From Microbacterium sp. KUDC0406 (lineage in GTDB: Bacteria > Actinomycetota > Actinomycetes > Actinomycetales > Microbacteriaceae): a stretch of DNA of 64,000 nt. The DNA is taken from NCBI RefSeq assembly GCF_021582875.1, contig NZ_CP091138.1, forward strand, positions 2,542,001 through 2,606,000. Reading direction: 5' to 3'. Positions within the stretch are counted from its first letter, which is position 1. Each line of letters starts with the position of its first letter. Below, in pieces: positions 1 to 9,990 of this stretch. Made by a program: the position numbers and the translations under genes. A model generated the notes under the pieces. That model was not told where the DNA came from and did not search any database. It saw nothing but the letters and a program-made list of their open reading frames with translations.

Positions 1-2303
1 ACCTCCTCGCGCGACGAGGGACCCACCAGCAGCTCGAAGTCGCCGGGTTCGACGACACGTCGCCCCCGGGCATCCACGATCGAGCAGTCCGCCACGGGCA
101 CCTCGATGCGCACCCGCTGCGACTCGCCGGGCTCGAGCGAGACCTGGCGGTAGGTCTTCAGCTCCTTGTCGGTCCAGCTCACGCTCGTGACCTCGTCGCG
201 CACGTAGACCTGCACGGTCTCGCGCACCGGCCGCGAGCCGGTGTTCGCGACGGTGACCTCCGCCACCAGAGTGTCGTCCCGGCCGACCGACGACGACACC
301 AGCCCGAGCCCCGAGTACTCCACGGTCGTGTACGACAGGCCCTCGCCGAACGCCCACGCGGGCGACTGGGTCAGGTCGGCGTAGCGGTGACCGTGCTGCC
401 CGCGGATCTGGTTGTAGTACGTCGGCTGCTGACCGACGTGCCGCGCGAACGAGATCGGCAGGCGGCCCGAGGGCTCGATCGCTCCCGAGATCAGCTCGGC
501 GACCGCGCGGCCGCCGTGCATCCCCGGGTTCGCCGCCCAGATCACCGCGGCCGCCTGCGCGGCGGATGCCGGCAGCACGAGCGGCTTGGAGGCGAGCAGC
601 ACGATCACGACCGGCTTGCCCGTGGCGATCATCGCGTCGAGCAGCGCGTTCTGCCCGCCGACGAGCTCGAGCGTCGCGGTCGAGCGCCCCTCGCCGACGA
701 GCTCGATCCGGTCGCCGACGACGGCGACGATCACGTCGGCGGCGTTCGCGGCCCGGACCGCGTCGCCGAGCAGGCGCTCATCGGATGCCGCGGGCACCAC
801 CACCGGCGGGCGGGGCTGTCCATCGGGGAAGGTCGCGCCGAGCGGGTCGTCCTCGAAGGTGAGGATCTCGGCGCCCTGCGCGTATCGCACGGCGTATCCC
901 TCGACGTCGCGAAGGCCGTCGAGCACCGTGGTGATCATCTCGCGCGGCTGCCCGTCCAGCCATCCGGCCTGGCCGGATCCGCCGGCCCAGTCGCCGAGCT
1001 GGTTCTGCGCGTCGTCGGCGAGCGGGCCGACGACGGCGACCCGGATCGGGTCGAGATCGCTCAGCGAAACTGCACCACCGCGCCGAGACCCGGGTGCTGC
1101 GCCCCCGTCTCGGCGCGGGCTTGCAGTTTCGGGAGTGGGAAAACCCGCAGCGCCCAACGGCAGCGTCCCGTCGTTCTCGAGCAGCACCAGCGAACGCCGC
1201 GCCACCTCGAGGTTCAGGTCGCTGTGCGCGCCGCTGCCCACGACGGCGCCGAGCTCGTCCGACGGCAGCCGCGGGTCCTCGAACAGCCCCAGGTCGAACT
1301 TCAGCGTGAGGATGCGCGCGACGGCCGCGTCGAAGGCGTCCGCCGCCAGCATCCCCTTCTCCACCGCCTCGAGCGCCCCCTCGAAGAAGTGCGGCGTGGT
1401 CATCGCCATGTCGTTGCCGGCCTTCACCGCCGCGGCGGCGGCGTGCGCGTAGTCGGGCTGCACGCGCTGCTCCCACACCATCCGGCCGACGTTGTCCCAG
1501 TCGGTCACGAGCGTGCCCGTGTAACCCCACTCGCCGCGCAGCACGTCGTTCAGCAGCCAGTCGTTGACCGTGATCGGCACGCCGTCGGTGGTCTGGTAGC
1601 CGAGCATGAACGTGCGGCAGCCCTCGCGGGCAACCCGCTCGAAGGGCGGCAGGAACCACGAGCGCAGCTTGCGCTGCGAGATGTCGGCCTCGCTGGCATC
1701 CCGCCCTCCCTGCGTCTCGGAGTAGCCGGCGAAGTGCTTCGCGGTCGCGAGGATCGCGGTGCGGTCGTCGAGGCCCTCGCCCTGGTACCCGCGCACCATC
1801 GCGCTGGCCAGCTCGCCGATCAGGAACGGGTCCTCGCCGAACGTCTCGTCCACGCGTCCCCAGCGCAGGTCGCGCGCGATGCACAGCACCGGCGAGAAGG
1901 TCCAGTGGATGCCGGTCGCGGCGACCTCCTCGGCGGTCGCCCTGGCGACCCGCTCCAGCAGATCGGCGTCCCAGGACGCCGCCATGCCGAGCTGCGTCGG
2001 ATAGATCGTGGCGCCCGGCCAGAACGAGTGCCCGTGGATGCAGTCCTCGGCCACCAGCAGCGGGATGCGCAGCCGGGTCTGCCCGGTCAGCCGGTTCGCC
2101 TCCAGGATGCGCTCCGGCGAGGTGTGCAGGATCGATCCCGCGTGCCTGTGGTGCACCGAGTCGATGAGGTCCTCGCGGGCGTCGAGCTGCAGCATCTGCC
2201 CGACTTTCTCCTCGAGGGTCATCCGGGCGAGCAGGTCCTCGACCCGCTCGGCGGTGGTCAGCGATGCATCCTGGTAGGGCAGGGTCTCGGTCTGGGTCGT
2301 CAT
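1..2303 (-). CDS. Glycoside hydrolase family 3 beta-glucosidase (3' end cut by window edge)
   Basis: Reads on the minus strand from ATG at 2303 and stays open to base 1, so about 767 residues are visible and the C-terminus is missing. It looks like a GH3 beta-glucosidase/xylosidase: an N-terminal (beta/alpha)8 domain with the nucleophile motif VTDWDN near residue 255, an alpha/beta sandwich with EGRSTATLEL holding the likely acid/base Glu, and a fibronectin-like C-terminal part. There is no signal peptide, so it should act in the cytoplasm on imported oligosaccharides. Its ATG overlaps the stop of the upstream permease (ATGA), making it the last visible gene of the uptake operon. Residues about 391-413, in the linker before the sandwich domain, are encoded by a palindromic repeat inserted in frame. 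The exact sugar is not determined by the sequence. Confidence 0.9.
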   Translation of the reverse strand, partial: MTTQTETLPYQDASLTTAERVEDLLARMTLEEKVGQMLQLDAREDLIDSVHHRHAGSILHTSPERILEANRLTGQTRLRIPLLVAEDCIHGHSFWPGATIYPTQLGMAASWDADLLERVARATAEEVAATGIHWTFSPVLCIARDLRWGRVDETFGEDPFLIGELASAMVRGYQGEGLDDRTAILATAKHFAGYSETQGGRDASEADISQRKLRSWFLPPFERVAREGCRTFMLGYQTTDGVPITVNDWLLNDVLRGEWGYTGTLVTDWDNVGRMVWEQRVQPDYAHAAAAAVKAGNDMAMTTPHFFEGALEAVEKGMLAADAFDAAVARILTLKFDLGLFEDPRLPSDELGAVVGSGAHSDLNLEVARRSLVLLENDGTLPLGAAGFPTPETASPRRDGGAAPGSRRGGAVSLSDLDPIRVAVVGPLADDAQNQLGDWAGGSGQAGWLDGQPREMITTVLDGLRDVEGYAVRYAQGAEILTFEDDPLGATFPDGQPRPPVVVPAASDERLLGDAVRAANAADVIVAVVGDRIELVGEGRSTATLELVGGQNALLDAMIATGKPVVIVLLASKPLVLPASAAQAAAVIWAANPGMHGGRAVAELISGAIEPSGRLPISFARHVGQQPTYYNQIRGQHGHRYADLTQSPAWAFGEGLSYTTVEYSGLGLVSSSVGRDDTLVAEVTVANTGSRPVRETVQVYVRDEVTSVSWTDKELKTYRQVSLEPGESQRVRIEVPVADCSIVDARGRRVVEPGDFELLVGPSSREE
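1065..1131. repeat. Family D palindromic repeat inside the GH3 gene
   Basis: A 67-base imperfect palindrome. The left part reads CGAAACTGCA then CGCGCCGAGAC; the right part mirrors it as GTCTCGGCGCGGG then TGCAGTTTCG. A close relative with perfect arms lies at 35554-35620 between two convergent genes. Here it is read through in frame, adding about 22 residues rich in Pro, Gly, Arg and Ala to the linker between the two main GH3 domains. Confidence 0.8.
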
Positions 2304-3376
2304 CTCTTCACGTTCTGTTCTGCGGCTGGCGCGGTGGCATCCGGCTCCGACCGGACGGCGGTGACGGCGTCGTTGACGTTCAGCCCCTTCTTCTTCATGG
2401 CACGGGCGCGCTCGCCCGCCGACCGCAGCCGCGGGTTGACGTACTCGTCGATGCCGAAGTTGATCAGTGCGAGGCCGACTCCCAGCAGCGAGATGCACAG
2501 ACCGGCCGGCACGTACCACCACCAGTAGTCCGGGAACGCGCTGTTCTGCTGCGCCCAGAACAGGATGGTGCCCCAGTTCAGGTTCGACACCGGGATGACG
2601 CCGATGAACGCGAGGGTGGTCAGGCCGAGCACGGCCGCCGTCATCGTGCCGACGAAGCTCGACGCGATCAGCGCCATGAGGTTCGGCAGCATCTCGACGA
2701 GGATGATGCGGTGCAGGGGCTCGCCGTTGGCGCGCGCCGCCTGCACGAAGTCGCGGTTGCGCAGCGACATCGTCTGCGCGCGCAGCACCCGCGCGCCCCA
2801 GGCCCAGCCGGTGAGGCCGAGCACGATGGCGATGAGGTAGAGCGGCGGATCCTCGAACTGCGAGGCGATGATGATCATCAGCGGCAGGGCGGGCAGCACG
2901 AGGAACACGTTCGAGAGCGCCGACAGCGCCTCGCTCTTCCATCCGCGCAGGTAGCCGGCGGTCACGCCGACGACGACCGCGAGGACGGTCGCCAGGATCG
3001 TCGCGAGGAAGCCGACGACGAGCACGCCCTGGGTTCCGTAGATGAGCTGACTGAAGACGTCCTCACCGATGTGCGTGGTGCCCATCAGATGCTGGAAGGA
3101 CGGCGGCTGCAGCGTCGCGTCCAGGTTCTGGGCGGTCGGGTCGTAGGGCGCGATCAAGGGGGCGAAGATCGCGACCAGCGTGAAGATCCCGAAGATGATG
3201 AGTCCGGCCGCGGACTTGCGGTTGCTGAACATCGCCATCGAGGCCGACAGCTGGGTCCAGAACGTCTTCTTCCTCGGGGCCGGATGGTCGGCGGTGAGCA
3301 CCACCGCGGTCTCGGGAGTGCCCACACCGGCGGGCGGCACGGCCGCCGAGGACGTGTTGTCTGCAGGAGCGTTCAT
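2300..3376 (-). CDS. ABC transporter permease, Opp/Dpp type (DppC-like)
   Basis: A 358-residue inner-membrane permease of the BPD_transp_1 family. A hydrophilic N-terminus of about 55 residues precedes a first membrane helix (GLIIFGIFTLVAIFAPLIAP). The periplasmic segment carries the DppC-type MGTTHIGEDVFSQLIYG motif, followed by five more helices. The EAA loop that meets the ATPase is around RAQTMSLRNRDFVQAARANG. It pairs with the neighbouring DppB-like permease to form the channel for the substrate delivered by the lipoprotein encoded at 6208-7887. Its stop overlaps the start of the GH3 gene by four bases and it begins two bases after the DppB-like gene ends, so the genes are probably translationally coupled. 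Confidence 0.93.
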   Translation of the reverse strand: MNAPADNTSSAAVPPAGVGTPETAVVLTADHPAPRKKTFWTQLSASMAMFSNRKSAAGLIIFGIFTLVAIFAPLIAPYDPTAQNLDATLQPPSFQHLMGTTHIGEDVFSQLIYGTQGVLVVGFLATILATVLAVVVGVTAGYLRGWKSEALSALSNVFLVLPALPLMIIIASQFEDPPLYLIAIVLGLTGWAWGARVLRAQTMSLRNRDFVQAARANGEPLHRIILVEMLPNLMALIASSFVGTMTAAVLGLTTLAFIGVIPVSNLNWGTILFWAQQNSAFPDYWWWYVPAGLCISLLGVGLALINFGIDEYVNPRLRSAGERARAMKKKGLNVNDAVTAVRSEPDATAPAAEQNVKR

Positions 3377-3378
3377 GG

Positions 3379-4499
3379 TCAGGCCTCCGTCTGGCGGGTT
3401 CGGGGATCGAGGATCGCGTAGACGATGTCGGCCAGGATGTTGGCGACCAGCACGGCCAGGACGAGCACCAGGAAGATGCCCTGCATCAGCGCGTAGTCCT
3501 TCGCGTTCGTCGCGCTGAGCAGCAGCAGGCCGATGCCGGGATAGGAGAACACCATCTCCATCACGATCGTGCCGCCGACGATGAACCCGAGCGCCAGGGC
3601 GAAGCTCTGGATCTGCGGGAGCACCGCGTTGCGCGCGGCGTACCGCCAGAGCACCCGGTTGTTCGGCATGCCCTTGGCCTGGGCGACCGTGATGTAGTCC
3701 TCGTCGAGCACGGTGAGCATCATGTTGCGCATGCCCAGCAGCCAGCCGCCGATCGAGGCGATCACGATCGTGAGCACCGGGAGCGCGGCATGCGAGACGA
3801 CCTCGGAGATGAACTCGGCGTTCCAGCCCGGCTCCACGCCGACCTCGTAGGCGTGCCCGCCGGGAACCAGCCGAGCACCGTCGAGAAGATCGCGATGAAG
3901 ATCAGTCCGAGCCAGAAGTAGGGCACGGTGCCGAAGAACGTCGTCACCGGGATGAGGACGTCCAGTCGCCCGCCGCGACGCCAGCCGACGATCGCACCGA
4001 GCACGGTGCCGACCACGAACGAGATGATCGTGGCCACTCCGACGAGTCCGAGCGTCCAGGGCAGCGCGGCCGCGATCGCATCGCCGACCGGCGCCATGCC
4101 GGTCGAGATCGACACCCCGAGATCGCCGCGCAGCAGCATTCCCCAGTAGTCGAAGTACTGCTGCCAGAGGGGCACAGAGCTGTCGACGCCGAACAGGGCG
4201 CGCAGCGCCTTCTCGGCCTCGGGCTGCAGCTGGCCCTGGCTGCGGGCCATGTACGCGGTGACCGCGTCTCCCTTCATCATCCGGGGGATGAAGAAGTTGA
4301 TCGTGATCGCCGCCCACGCGGTGAACAGGTAGAACGCGACACGCCCGCCGATGAACCGCCACGGCACGCGCACTCCGCGTCGCTCGGCCGTGGTCGCGGT
4401 CGTGCCGACCAGCGTCGGGTCGACGGCGGCGAGCGCGGCCTGCGCGGGCGTCTCGTCCTGCGGGCTCCGGCTGGTGGGCGTCGTGGTGTCGGTGCTCAT
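3379..4499 (-). CDS. ABC transporter permease, Opp/Dpp type (DppB-like), single-base frameshift
   Basis: Two overlapping frames together make one DppB-like permease. The first (from ATG at 4499) carries the N-terminus, first helix (VAFYLFTAWAAITINFFIP) and middle helices, and is in register to GWFPAG. The second continues with HAYEVGVEPG, the EAA-loop region (DEDYITVAQAKGMPNNRVLWR) and the last helices, ending at 3379. Adding one C to the CCC run at 3856-3858 (plus strand) restores a reading frame of about 373 residues, a normal DppB length. Both halves are well conserved, so a sequence error or a very recent mutation is likelier than an old pseudogene. The start overlaps the end of the ATPase gene (ATGA). 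It is the partner of the DppC-like permease. Confidence 0.88.
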
Positions 4500-5304
4500 C
4501 GCGCGCCTCCTGTCGTCTGTGCGGACGGGGTTCGGAAGAACTCCTCCGGGTCGGGCGAGGCCGCGCGCAGCTCGCGGGTGTACGGGTCGCGCGGATGCAG
4601 GATGACGTCGTCGGCCGCGCCGTGCTCGACGACCCTGCCCTGGTTGAGCACCATGATCTCGTCGCTGAAGTGCCGCGCGGTGGCGAGATCGTGCGTGATG
4701 TAGAGCACCCCGAGTCCTTCCTCGCGCTGCAGGTCGGCGAGCAGGTTCAGCACGCCGAGACGGATCGAGACGTCGAGCATCGACACCGGCTCATCCGCGA
4801 CGAGAAGTGCGGGGCGGGACGCCAGGGCACGGGCGATCGCGACGCGCTGACGCTGGCCGCCGGACAGTTCGTGGGGCCGCCGCTCCATGACGGCGTCCGG
4901 GTCCAGGCGCACGCGCTCCAGCAGACGTCGCACCTCGTCGTCGACCTCCTGGCGCGGGACGACCCTGTCCAGCCGCAGCGGTCGCTCGATGTGGTGCCGG
5001 ATCGAGTGGTAGGGATTCAGTGACGCGAACGGGTCCTGGAACACCATGCGCAGCTGCTGCCGGTATCTGCGCAGCCCCTTCCCGCCGCGCGGGATGGGCT
5101 TGCCGTCGAGGAGCACCTCACCGCTGGTCGGGACCTCCAGCTGCGTGAGGATCTTCGCGATGGTCGATTTGCCGCTGCCGGACTGACCGACGAGGCCGAT
5201 GGTCTGACGCGAGCGCAGCGTGAAGCTGACGTCGTCGAGAGCCTTGATCTGGCCCGATCCGCGGACGTTGTAGATCTTCGTCACGTTGGTGAACTCGAGG
5301 GTCG

Positions 5305-5308
<4 letters not shown>
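4496..5308 (-). CDS. ABC transporter ATP-binding protein, Opp/Dpp type (DppF-like)
   Basis: A 270-residue ABC ATPase with Walker A GQSGSGKS, the Q-loop in RMVFQDPFASLNP, signature LSGGQRQR, Walker B LLVADEP and the H-loop in YITHDLATAR. The C-terminal HPRDPYTRELRAASPDPE stretch is typical of oligopeptide/dipeptide-type ATPases. It should energise the permease pair at 2300-4499 together with the other ATPase at 5305-6128. ATG at 5308 overlaps the reconstructed TGA of the upstream gene at 5305-5307. Confidence 0.93.
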
Positions 5309-6128
<820 letters not shown>

Positions 6129-6151
6129 GGGAAGAGTCCTTCGTTGCTTCG

Positions 6152-6201
6152 CTTCGACAGGCTCAGCGACCCAGCCGAGTGGGTCCCTGAGCCTGTCGAA
6201 G
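6152..6201. repeat. Family B palindromic repeat, hairpin downstream of the binding-protein gene
   Basis: Arms CTTCGACAGGCTCAG and CTGAGCCTGTCGAAG surround GACCC/GGGTC, giving a strong hairpin of about 50 bases in the gap between the binding-protein gene and the first ATPase gene. Its position suggests partial termination or protection of the upstream mRNA 3' end, which would give more binding protein than transporter. That role is inference. Related copies are at 8698-8720, 8901-8922, 45333-45352 and 45831-45880. Confidence 0.75.
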
Positions 6202-6207
6202 GGGCGA

Positions 6208-7887
6208 CTACTTGACGGGCTTCAGCTTCATCAGCACCTGGACCGCCGACGGCTGAGTCGGGTCGGCCGTGGCGTACTGGTCGTCCTCGCTCGGCCAGCC
6301 CGTGTAGTTCCGGGTGTTGTACTGCGCCAGCTGCGGGTGGGTGCCGATCGGAATGGCCGGAACGTCCTCGACGAAGATCTTCTGGATCTTGTTGAGCGCG
6401 TCGGTGCGGGTCGCGTCATCCGATGCCTGCTGGTACTCCTTCAGCAGCGCGGTCGCCTCGGGGTTGTTGTAGCGCCCGAAGTTGTCCGACACCTTGCCGT
6501 CGACGGCCTGCTCGAGGTACGCCCCGTTCATGACGTCGTCGTAGATGTGCCACGGGTTGGAGCCGGAGCCCGACCAGTGCAGCGCGGCGTCGAAGTTGCC
6601 CGTCGCCATGTTGGCGAACCAGGTGTCGGCGTCGGGCGTGGCGACCTTGGCGTCGGCGCCGAGGGTCTTCTTGATCTGGGTGGCCACCAGCTGGATGCCG
6701 GTGACGTAGTCGTTCCAGCCCTGCGGGTCCTGCAGCGTGAACGAGACCGGCTTGCCGGACGGGTCCATCAGCGCGTCGCCCTTCCAGGTGTACCCGGCGT
6801 CGGTGAGCACCTGCTTGGCACCGTCGACATCGATGGTGAAGGTCTGGTCCTTGTACTCCGGAGCGATGTACTGGTCGCCGGTCGGCTGAGGGATGCCGGT
6901 GACGTTGGTCAGCTCGGGGCCGGCGTTGCTGCGTGCCTTCTCGGCATGCGCCTTGCGGTCGACCACCATGTTCACGGCCTTGCGGAACGCGACGTCGTTG
7001 AACGGCGCCTTGGTGGTGTTGACCAGCACCATGTCGGGGCTGAGCACGTTGGCGCCCCAGAACACGTTGTGCTTCGGGTCCTTGTCGACGTAGTTGGTCT
7101 GGTAGTCGGTGATGAAGATCTGCGCCCAGTCGGTCTCGCCGCTCTGCAGCGCCCGGAGCAGGCCGGTGTTGTCGTTGTACTCCAGGTACTTCAGCTGCGG
7201 AACCGGCACGTCGCCGCCCCAGTAGTCCTTGCGCGCGTCGAGCACGACACCCTGCGACGAGAAGGTCTTGATCGTGTAGGGACCGGTGCCGATGGCGTCC
7301 TTGACCGCGTCCTTCGACGGGTCGGCGATGTCCTTCCACTGGTGCTCGGGCACGATGCTGATCTGCAGCACGTCGCCCTGCTTGACGAACTTCGACTCGC
7401 TGAAGGTCATGACGACGTCGTCGCCGTCCTTCTTGATGTCGGCCAGCTTCAGACCGCCCAGGTCGAGCGCAGGCGTGTTCTTGATGAGGTTGAACGTGAA
7501 GACGATGTCATCGGCGGTGAAGGGCTCGCCGTCGTTCCACTTCACATCCTTGCGCGGGGTGACGGTGAGCTGGGTGTAGTCACTGTTCCACTCCACCTTC
7601 TCGGCCAGCCACGGCGTGGTCTCGTTCTTGCCGACCGGGTTCACCATCGCGAGCGGTTCATAGATCATGCGGTCGTAGCCGAGCGACATGCCCGAGCCGG
7701 TGCCGATGAACGGGTTGTTGATCTGCGTCGACAGGACGCCGGATCCGTCCGGCTTGGCGACGGTGAGCGCGGGCGAGGCGCCGGTGCTCTTGTCGTCCGA
7801 ACCACCGCCCGACGAGCATCCGGTCAGCGCCATGGCACTGAGGGCGGCGATCGCGGACACCGCGATCAGGGTCTTCCTGAGCTTCAT
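6208..7887 (-). CDS. ABC transporter substrate-binding lipoprotein, SBP_bac_5 family
   Basis: A 559-residue extracellular binding protein. The N-terminus MKLRKTLIAVSAIAALSAMALTG ends in a lipobox with the modified Cys in LTGCSS, followed by a Ser/Gly/Asp linker. The rest is the SBP_bac_5 fold, with motifs such as KWNDGEPFTADDIVFTFN and GTGPYTIK. In actinobacteria this family carries oligosaccharides as well as peptides; the GH3 beta-glucosidase in the same operon points to a beta-linked oligosaccharide, though the ligand cannot be read from sequence. First gene of the operon SBP-ATPase-ATPase-permease-permease-glucosidase, preceded by two dyads shared with the divergent TetR gene. Confidence 0.93.
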   Translation of the reverse strand: MKLRKTLIAVSAIAALSAMALTGCSSGGGSDDKSTGASPALTVAKPDGSGVLSTQINNPFIGTGSGMSLGYDRMIYEPLAMVNPVGKNETTPWLAEKVEWNSDYTQLTVTPRKDVKWNDGEPFTADDIVFTFNLIKNTPALDLGGLKLADIKKDGDDVVMTFSESKFVKQGDVLQISIVPEHQWKDIADPSKDAVKDAIGTGPYTIKTFSSQGVVLDARKDYWGGDVPVPQLKYLEYNDNTGLLRALQSGETDWAQIFITDYQTNYVDKDPKHNVFWGANVLSPDMVLVNTTKAPFNDVAFRKAVNMVVDRKAHAEKARSNAGPELTNVTGIPQPTGDQYIAPEYKDQTFTIDVDGAKQVLTDAGYTWKGDALMDPSGKPVSFTLQDPQGWNDYVTGIQLVATQIKKTLGADAKVATPDADTWFANMATGNFDAALHWSGSGSNPWHIYDDVMNGAYLEQAVDGKVSDNFGRYNNPEATALLKEYQQASDDATRTDALNKIQKIFVEDVPAIPIGTHPQLAQYNTRNYTGWPSEDDQYATADPTQPSAVQVLMKLKPVK

Positions 7888-7949
7888 TGCATCTCCTTGG
7901 CACTGTCCGTTGTGCTGTAGGTCACCGGTGCGGGGGCATCCGGCTTTTC

Positions 7950-7995
7950 ACTTACTTACGGGAAAGTAAGTTAGCGTGAGATTACTCATCAGTAA
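7950..7995. promoter_or_regulatory. Two dyad operators between the uptake operon and the TetR gene
   Basis: The first dyad has perfect 8-base arms ACTTACTT (7950-7957) and AAGTAAGT (7964-7971) around a 6-base spacer. The second has arms TTACT and AGTAA (7982-7995) around CATC. Both share the TTACT/AGTAA core and their centres are about 28 bases apart. Lying between a TetR gene and a divergent transport operon, they are likely TetR binding sites controlling both genes. Confidence 0.7.
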
Positions 7996-8046
7996 GCTGA
8001 ACGCGCAAGTGCCGGACGGCGTCGAACGAGGAGGTGTGACCGGAAC

Positions 8047-8688
8047 GTGACCAAAGAGAGCACCCGCACCCGCCGCGAGACGGAGCGCGCGCGCAAGCGC
8101 GTCGACATCCTGAAGGCCGCCGTCGAGACCTTCGGCACGAAGGGCTCGGCCAACGGCACCCTCGCCGACATCGCCCAGCAGGTCGGCATGACCCATGCCG
8201 GCGTGCTGCACCACTTCGGGTCGAAGGAGAACCTGCTGCTCGAGGTGCTCGAGTACCGCGATCGCACCGACGTCGAAGGGCTCGCCGAGAAGCACATCCC
8301 CGGCGGCCCCGACCTGTTCCTGCACCTGGTGCGCACCGCCTTCCTCAACGCGCAGCGTCCCGGCATCGTGCAGGTGTTCACCGTGCTCTCCGCGGAGTCC
8401 GTCACCGAGGGGCATCCGGCGCGGGAGTATTTCGAGAAGCGCTACCAGAACCTGCGAGACGACGTGGATGCCGCGTTCCGGGCGCTCTGCACCCAGGAGG
8501 GCGCGACCGATGAGGTCGCGATCGAGATGGCGTCCGCCTCGATCCTGGCCGTGATGGACGGCCTGCAGCTGCAATGGCTGCTCGACCCGAAGGCGATCGG
8601 CCTCGGCGAGGCCAGCGAGTTCGCCATCCGCTCGATCGTGAACGGCGTGCTGAAGCCCGGTCCCGCCCTCGGCGCCTACAAGCACTGA
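8047..8688 (+). CDS. TetR family transcriptional regulator
   Basis: A 213-residue regulator starting at GTG 8047. The N-terminal helix-turn-helix domain (ILKAAVETFGTKGSANGTLADIAQQVGMTHAGVLHHFGSKENLL, about residues 20-65) is a clear TetR_N domain. The C-terminal part is an alpha-helical ligand/dimer domain without further recognisable motifs. It diverges from the sugar-type ABC operon, and paired inverted repeats with a TTACT core lie between them, so it most likely represses that operon and itself, released by the imported substrate or a product. Confidence 0.92.
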   Translation: MTKESTRTRRETERARKRVDILKAAVETFGTKGSANGTLADIAQQVGMTHAGVLHHFGSKENLLLEVLEYRDRTDVEGLAEKHIPGGPDLFLHLVRTAFLNAQRPGIVQVFTVLSAESVTEGHPAREYFEKRYQNLRDDVDAAFRALCTQEGATDEVAIEMASASILAVMDGLQLQWLLDPKAIGLGEASEFAIRSIVNGVLKPGPALGAYKH

Positions 8689-8697
8689 CCTCTCCCT

Positions 8698-8720
8698 GGG
8701 TCCCCGAGCCTGTCGAAGGG
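8698..8720. repeat. Family B repeat half-element
   Basis: The string GGGTCCCCGAGCCTGTCGAA sits just downstream of the TetR stop and upstream of the amidohydrolase start. It matches the right arm of the complete element at 6152-6201. Confidence 0.6.
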
Positions 8721-8735
8721 CCCTAGGCTCGGTTC

Positions 8736-9968
8736 ATGACGATCGACCTCGACGCGCTGTACACCGATCTGCACAGGCATCCCGAGCTGTCCTTCCAGGA
8801 GACCCGCACCGCCGGCATCGCCGCCGGGCACCTGCGCGACCTGGGCCTGGAGGTGCACGAGAACATCGGCGTCACCGGCGTGATCGGCGTGCTCGCCAAC
8901 CCTTCGACCGGCTCAGGGACCCGAGGTCCGGTCGTCTGGGCGCGGGCGGACATGGACGCGCTGCCGGTCGAGGAGGACACCGGTCTGTCCTACGCCTCCA
9001 CCGCGACCGGCGTCGACCCCGACGGCGACACCGTGCCGGTGATGCACGCCTGCGGGCACGACATGCACGTCACCGCGATGATCGGCGCCGTGGAGCGGCT
9101 CGTCGCCGATCGCGACAAGTGGAGCGGTACGCTCGTCGTCGTCATCCAGCCCGCCGAGGAGTACGGCGCGGGAGCCAGGGCCATGCTCGACGACGGCGCC
9201 CTCGACCGGTTCCCGCGTCCCGACATCGTGCTCGGCCAGCACGTCACCCCGCTGCCCGCCGGCGTCATCGGCGTGCGCCCGGGCCCGCAGATGTCGGCGT
9301 CCGACGGCCTGACCGTCACCTTCCACGGCCGCGGCGGGCACGGCTCACGACCGCACTCGACCATCGATCCGATCGTGATGGCGTCCGCGGCGGTGATGCG
9401 GCTGCAGACCGTCGTCTCGCGCGAGGTCGACCCGCACGACCTCGCCGTGGTGACGGTGGGATCGTTCCACGCGGGTACGAAGAACAACATCATCCCCGCC
9501 GAGGCGAAGCTGCAGCTCAGCCTGCGCTACCCCGACGAGGCGCTGCGCGAGAAGGTGCTCGAGAAGGTCGAGCGCGTGGTGCGCGCCGAGGCGCAGGCCT
9601 CGGGCGCGGAGCGCGAGCCCGAGATCAAGACGCTGCACACGCTGCCCGCGACGATCAACGACGCGGATGCCACGGCCCGTGCCGTCAGTGCGTTCCAGGC
9701 CGCCTTCGGCGAGGCATCCGTCATCGACCCCGGCCTGTTCACGGGCAGCGAGGACGTCTCATGGTTCGCGCGGGATGCCGGCGTGCCGCTGGTGTTCTGG
9801 TTCTGGGGCGGCACGGATGCGGCGACCTTCCGCGCAGCCGCCGAGGCGGGAACGCTGGAGCGGGACATCCCGACCAACCACTCGCCGTTCTTCGCGCCCG
9901 AGATGCATCCGACGATCGAGGTCGGCGTCGCGGCCATGGTCGCCGCGGCCCGGGAGTTCCTGGACTGA
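8736..9968 (+). CDS. M20 family metallopeptidase / amidohydrolase
   Basis: A 410-residue M20D-type amidohydrolase (the IAA-amino acid hydrolase/hippurate hydrolase group) that cleaves N-acyl amino acids using one or two metal ions. Metal-binding signatures are visible as ARADMDALPVEE, the HACGHDMHVTAMIG motif near residue 108, and PAEEYGAGA with its Glu-Glu pair near residue 145. A dimerisation domain follows, with FHGRGGHGSRPH. The natural substrate is unknown. Residues about 55-62 (NPSTGSGT) are encoded by a family B repeat at 8901-8922 that lengthens a loop just before the metal-site segment. Confidence 0.9.
   Translation: MTIDLDALYTDLHRHPELSFQETRTAGIAAGHLRDLGLEVHENIGVTGVIGVLANPSTGSGTRGPVVWARADMDALPVEEDTGLSYASTATGVDPDGDTVPVMHACGHDMHVTAMIGAVERLVADRDKWSGTLVVVIQPAEEYGAGARAMLDDGALDRFPRPDIVLGQHVTPLPAGVIGVRPGPQMSASDGLTVTFHGRGGHGSRPHSTIDPIVMASAAVMRLQTVVSREVDPHDLAVVTVGSFHAGTKNNIIPAEAKLQLSLRYPDEALREKVLEKVERVVRAEAQASGAEREPEIKTLHTLPATINDADATARAVSAFQAAFGEASVIDPGLFTGSEDVSWFARDAGVPLVFWFWGGTDAATFRAAAEAGTLERDIPTNHSPFFAPEMHPTIEVGVAAMVAAAREFLD
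8901..8922. repeat. Family B repeat half-element inside the M20 gene
   Basis: The string CCTTCGACCGGCTCAGGGAC matches the left arm of the family B element at 6152-6201 with one or two changes. It is translated in frame as PSTGSGT. The same PSTGSG tract appears at a second family B insertion in the CopA-like ATPase. Confidence 0.65.
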
Positions 9969-9990
9969 TCCGCGGCGGGTCCGGCGCGGA

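Noticed and set aside
387-2528. Long open frames on the plus strand opposite the GH3 gene and permease
   Set aside because: They are antisense to clear genes, have no homology-like motifs and arise from GC-rich third codon positions.
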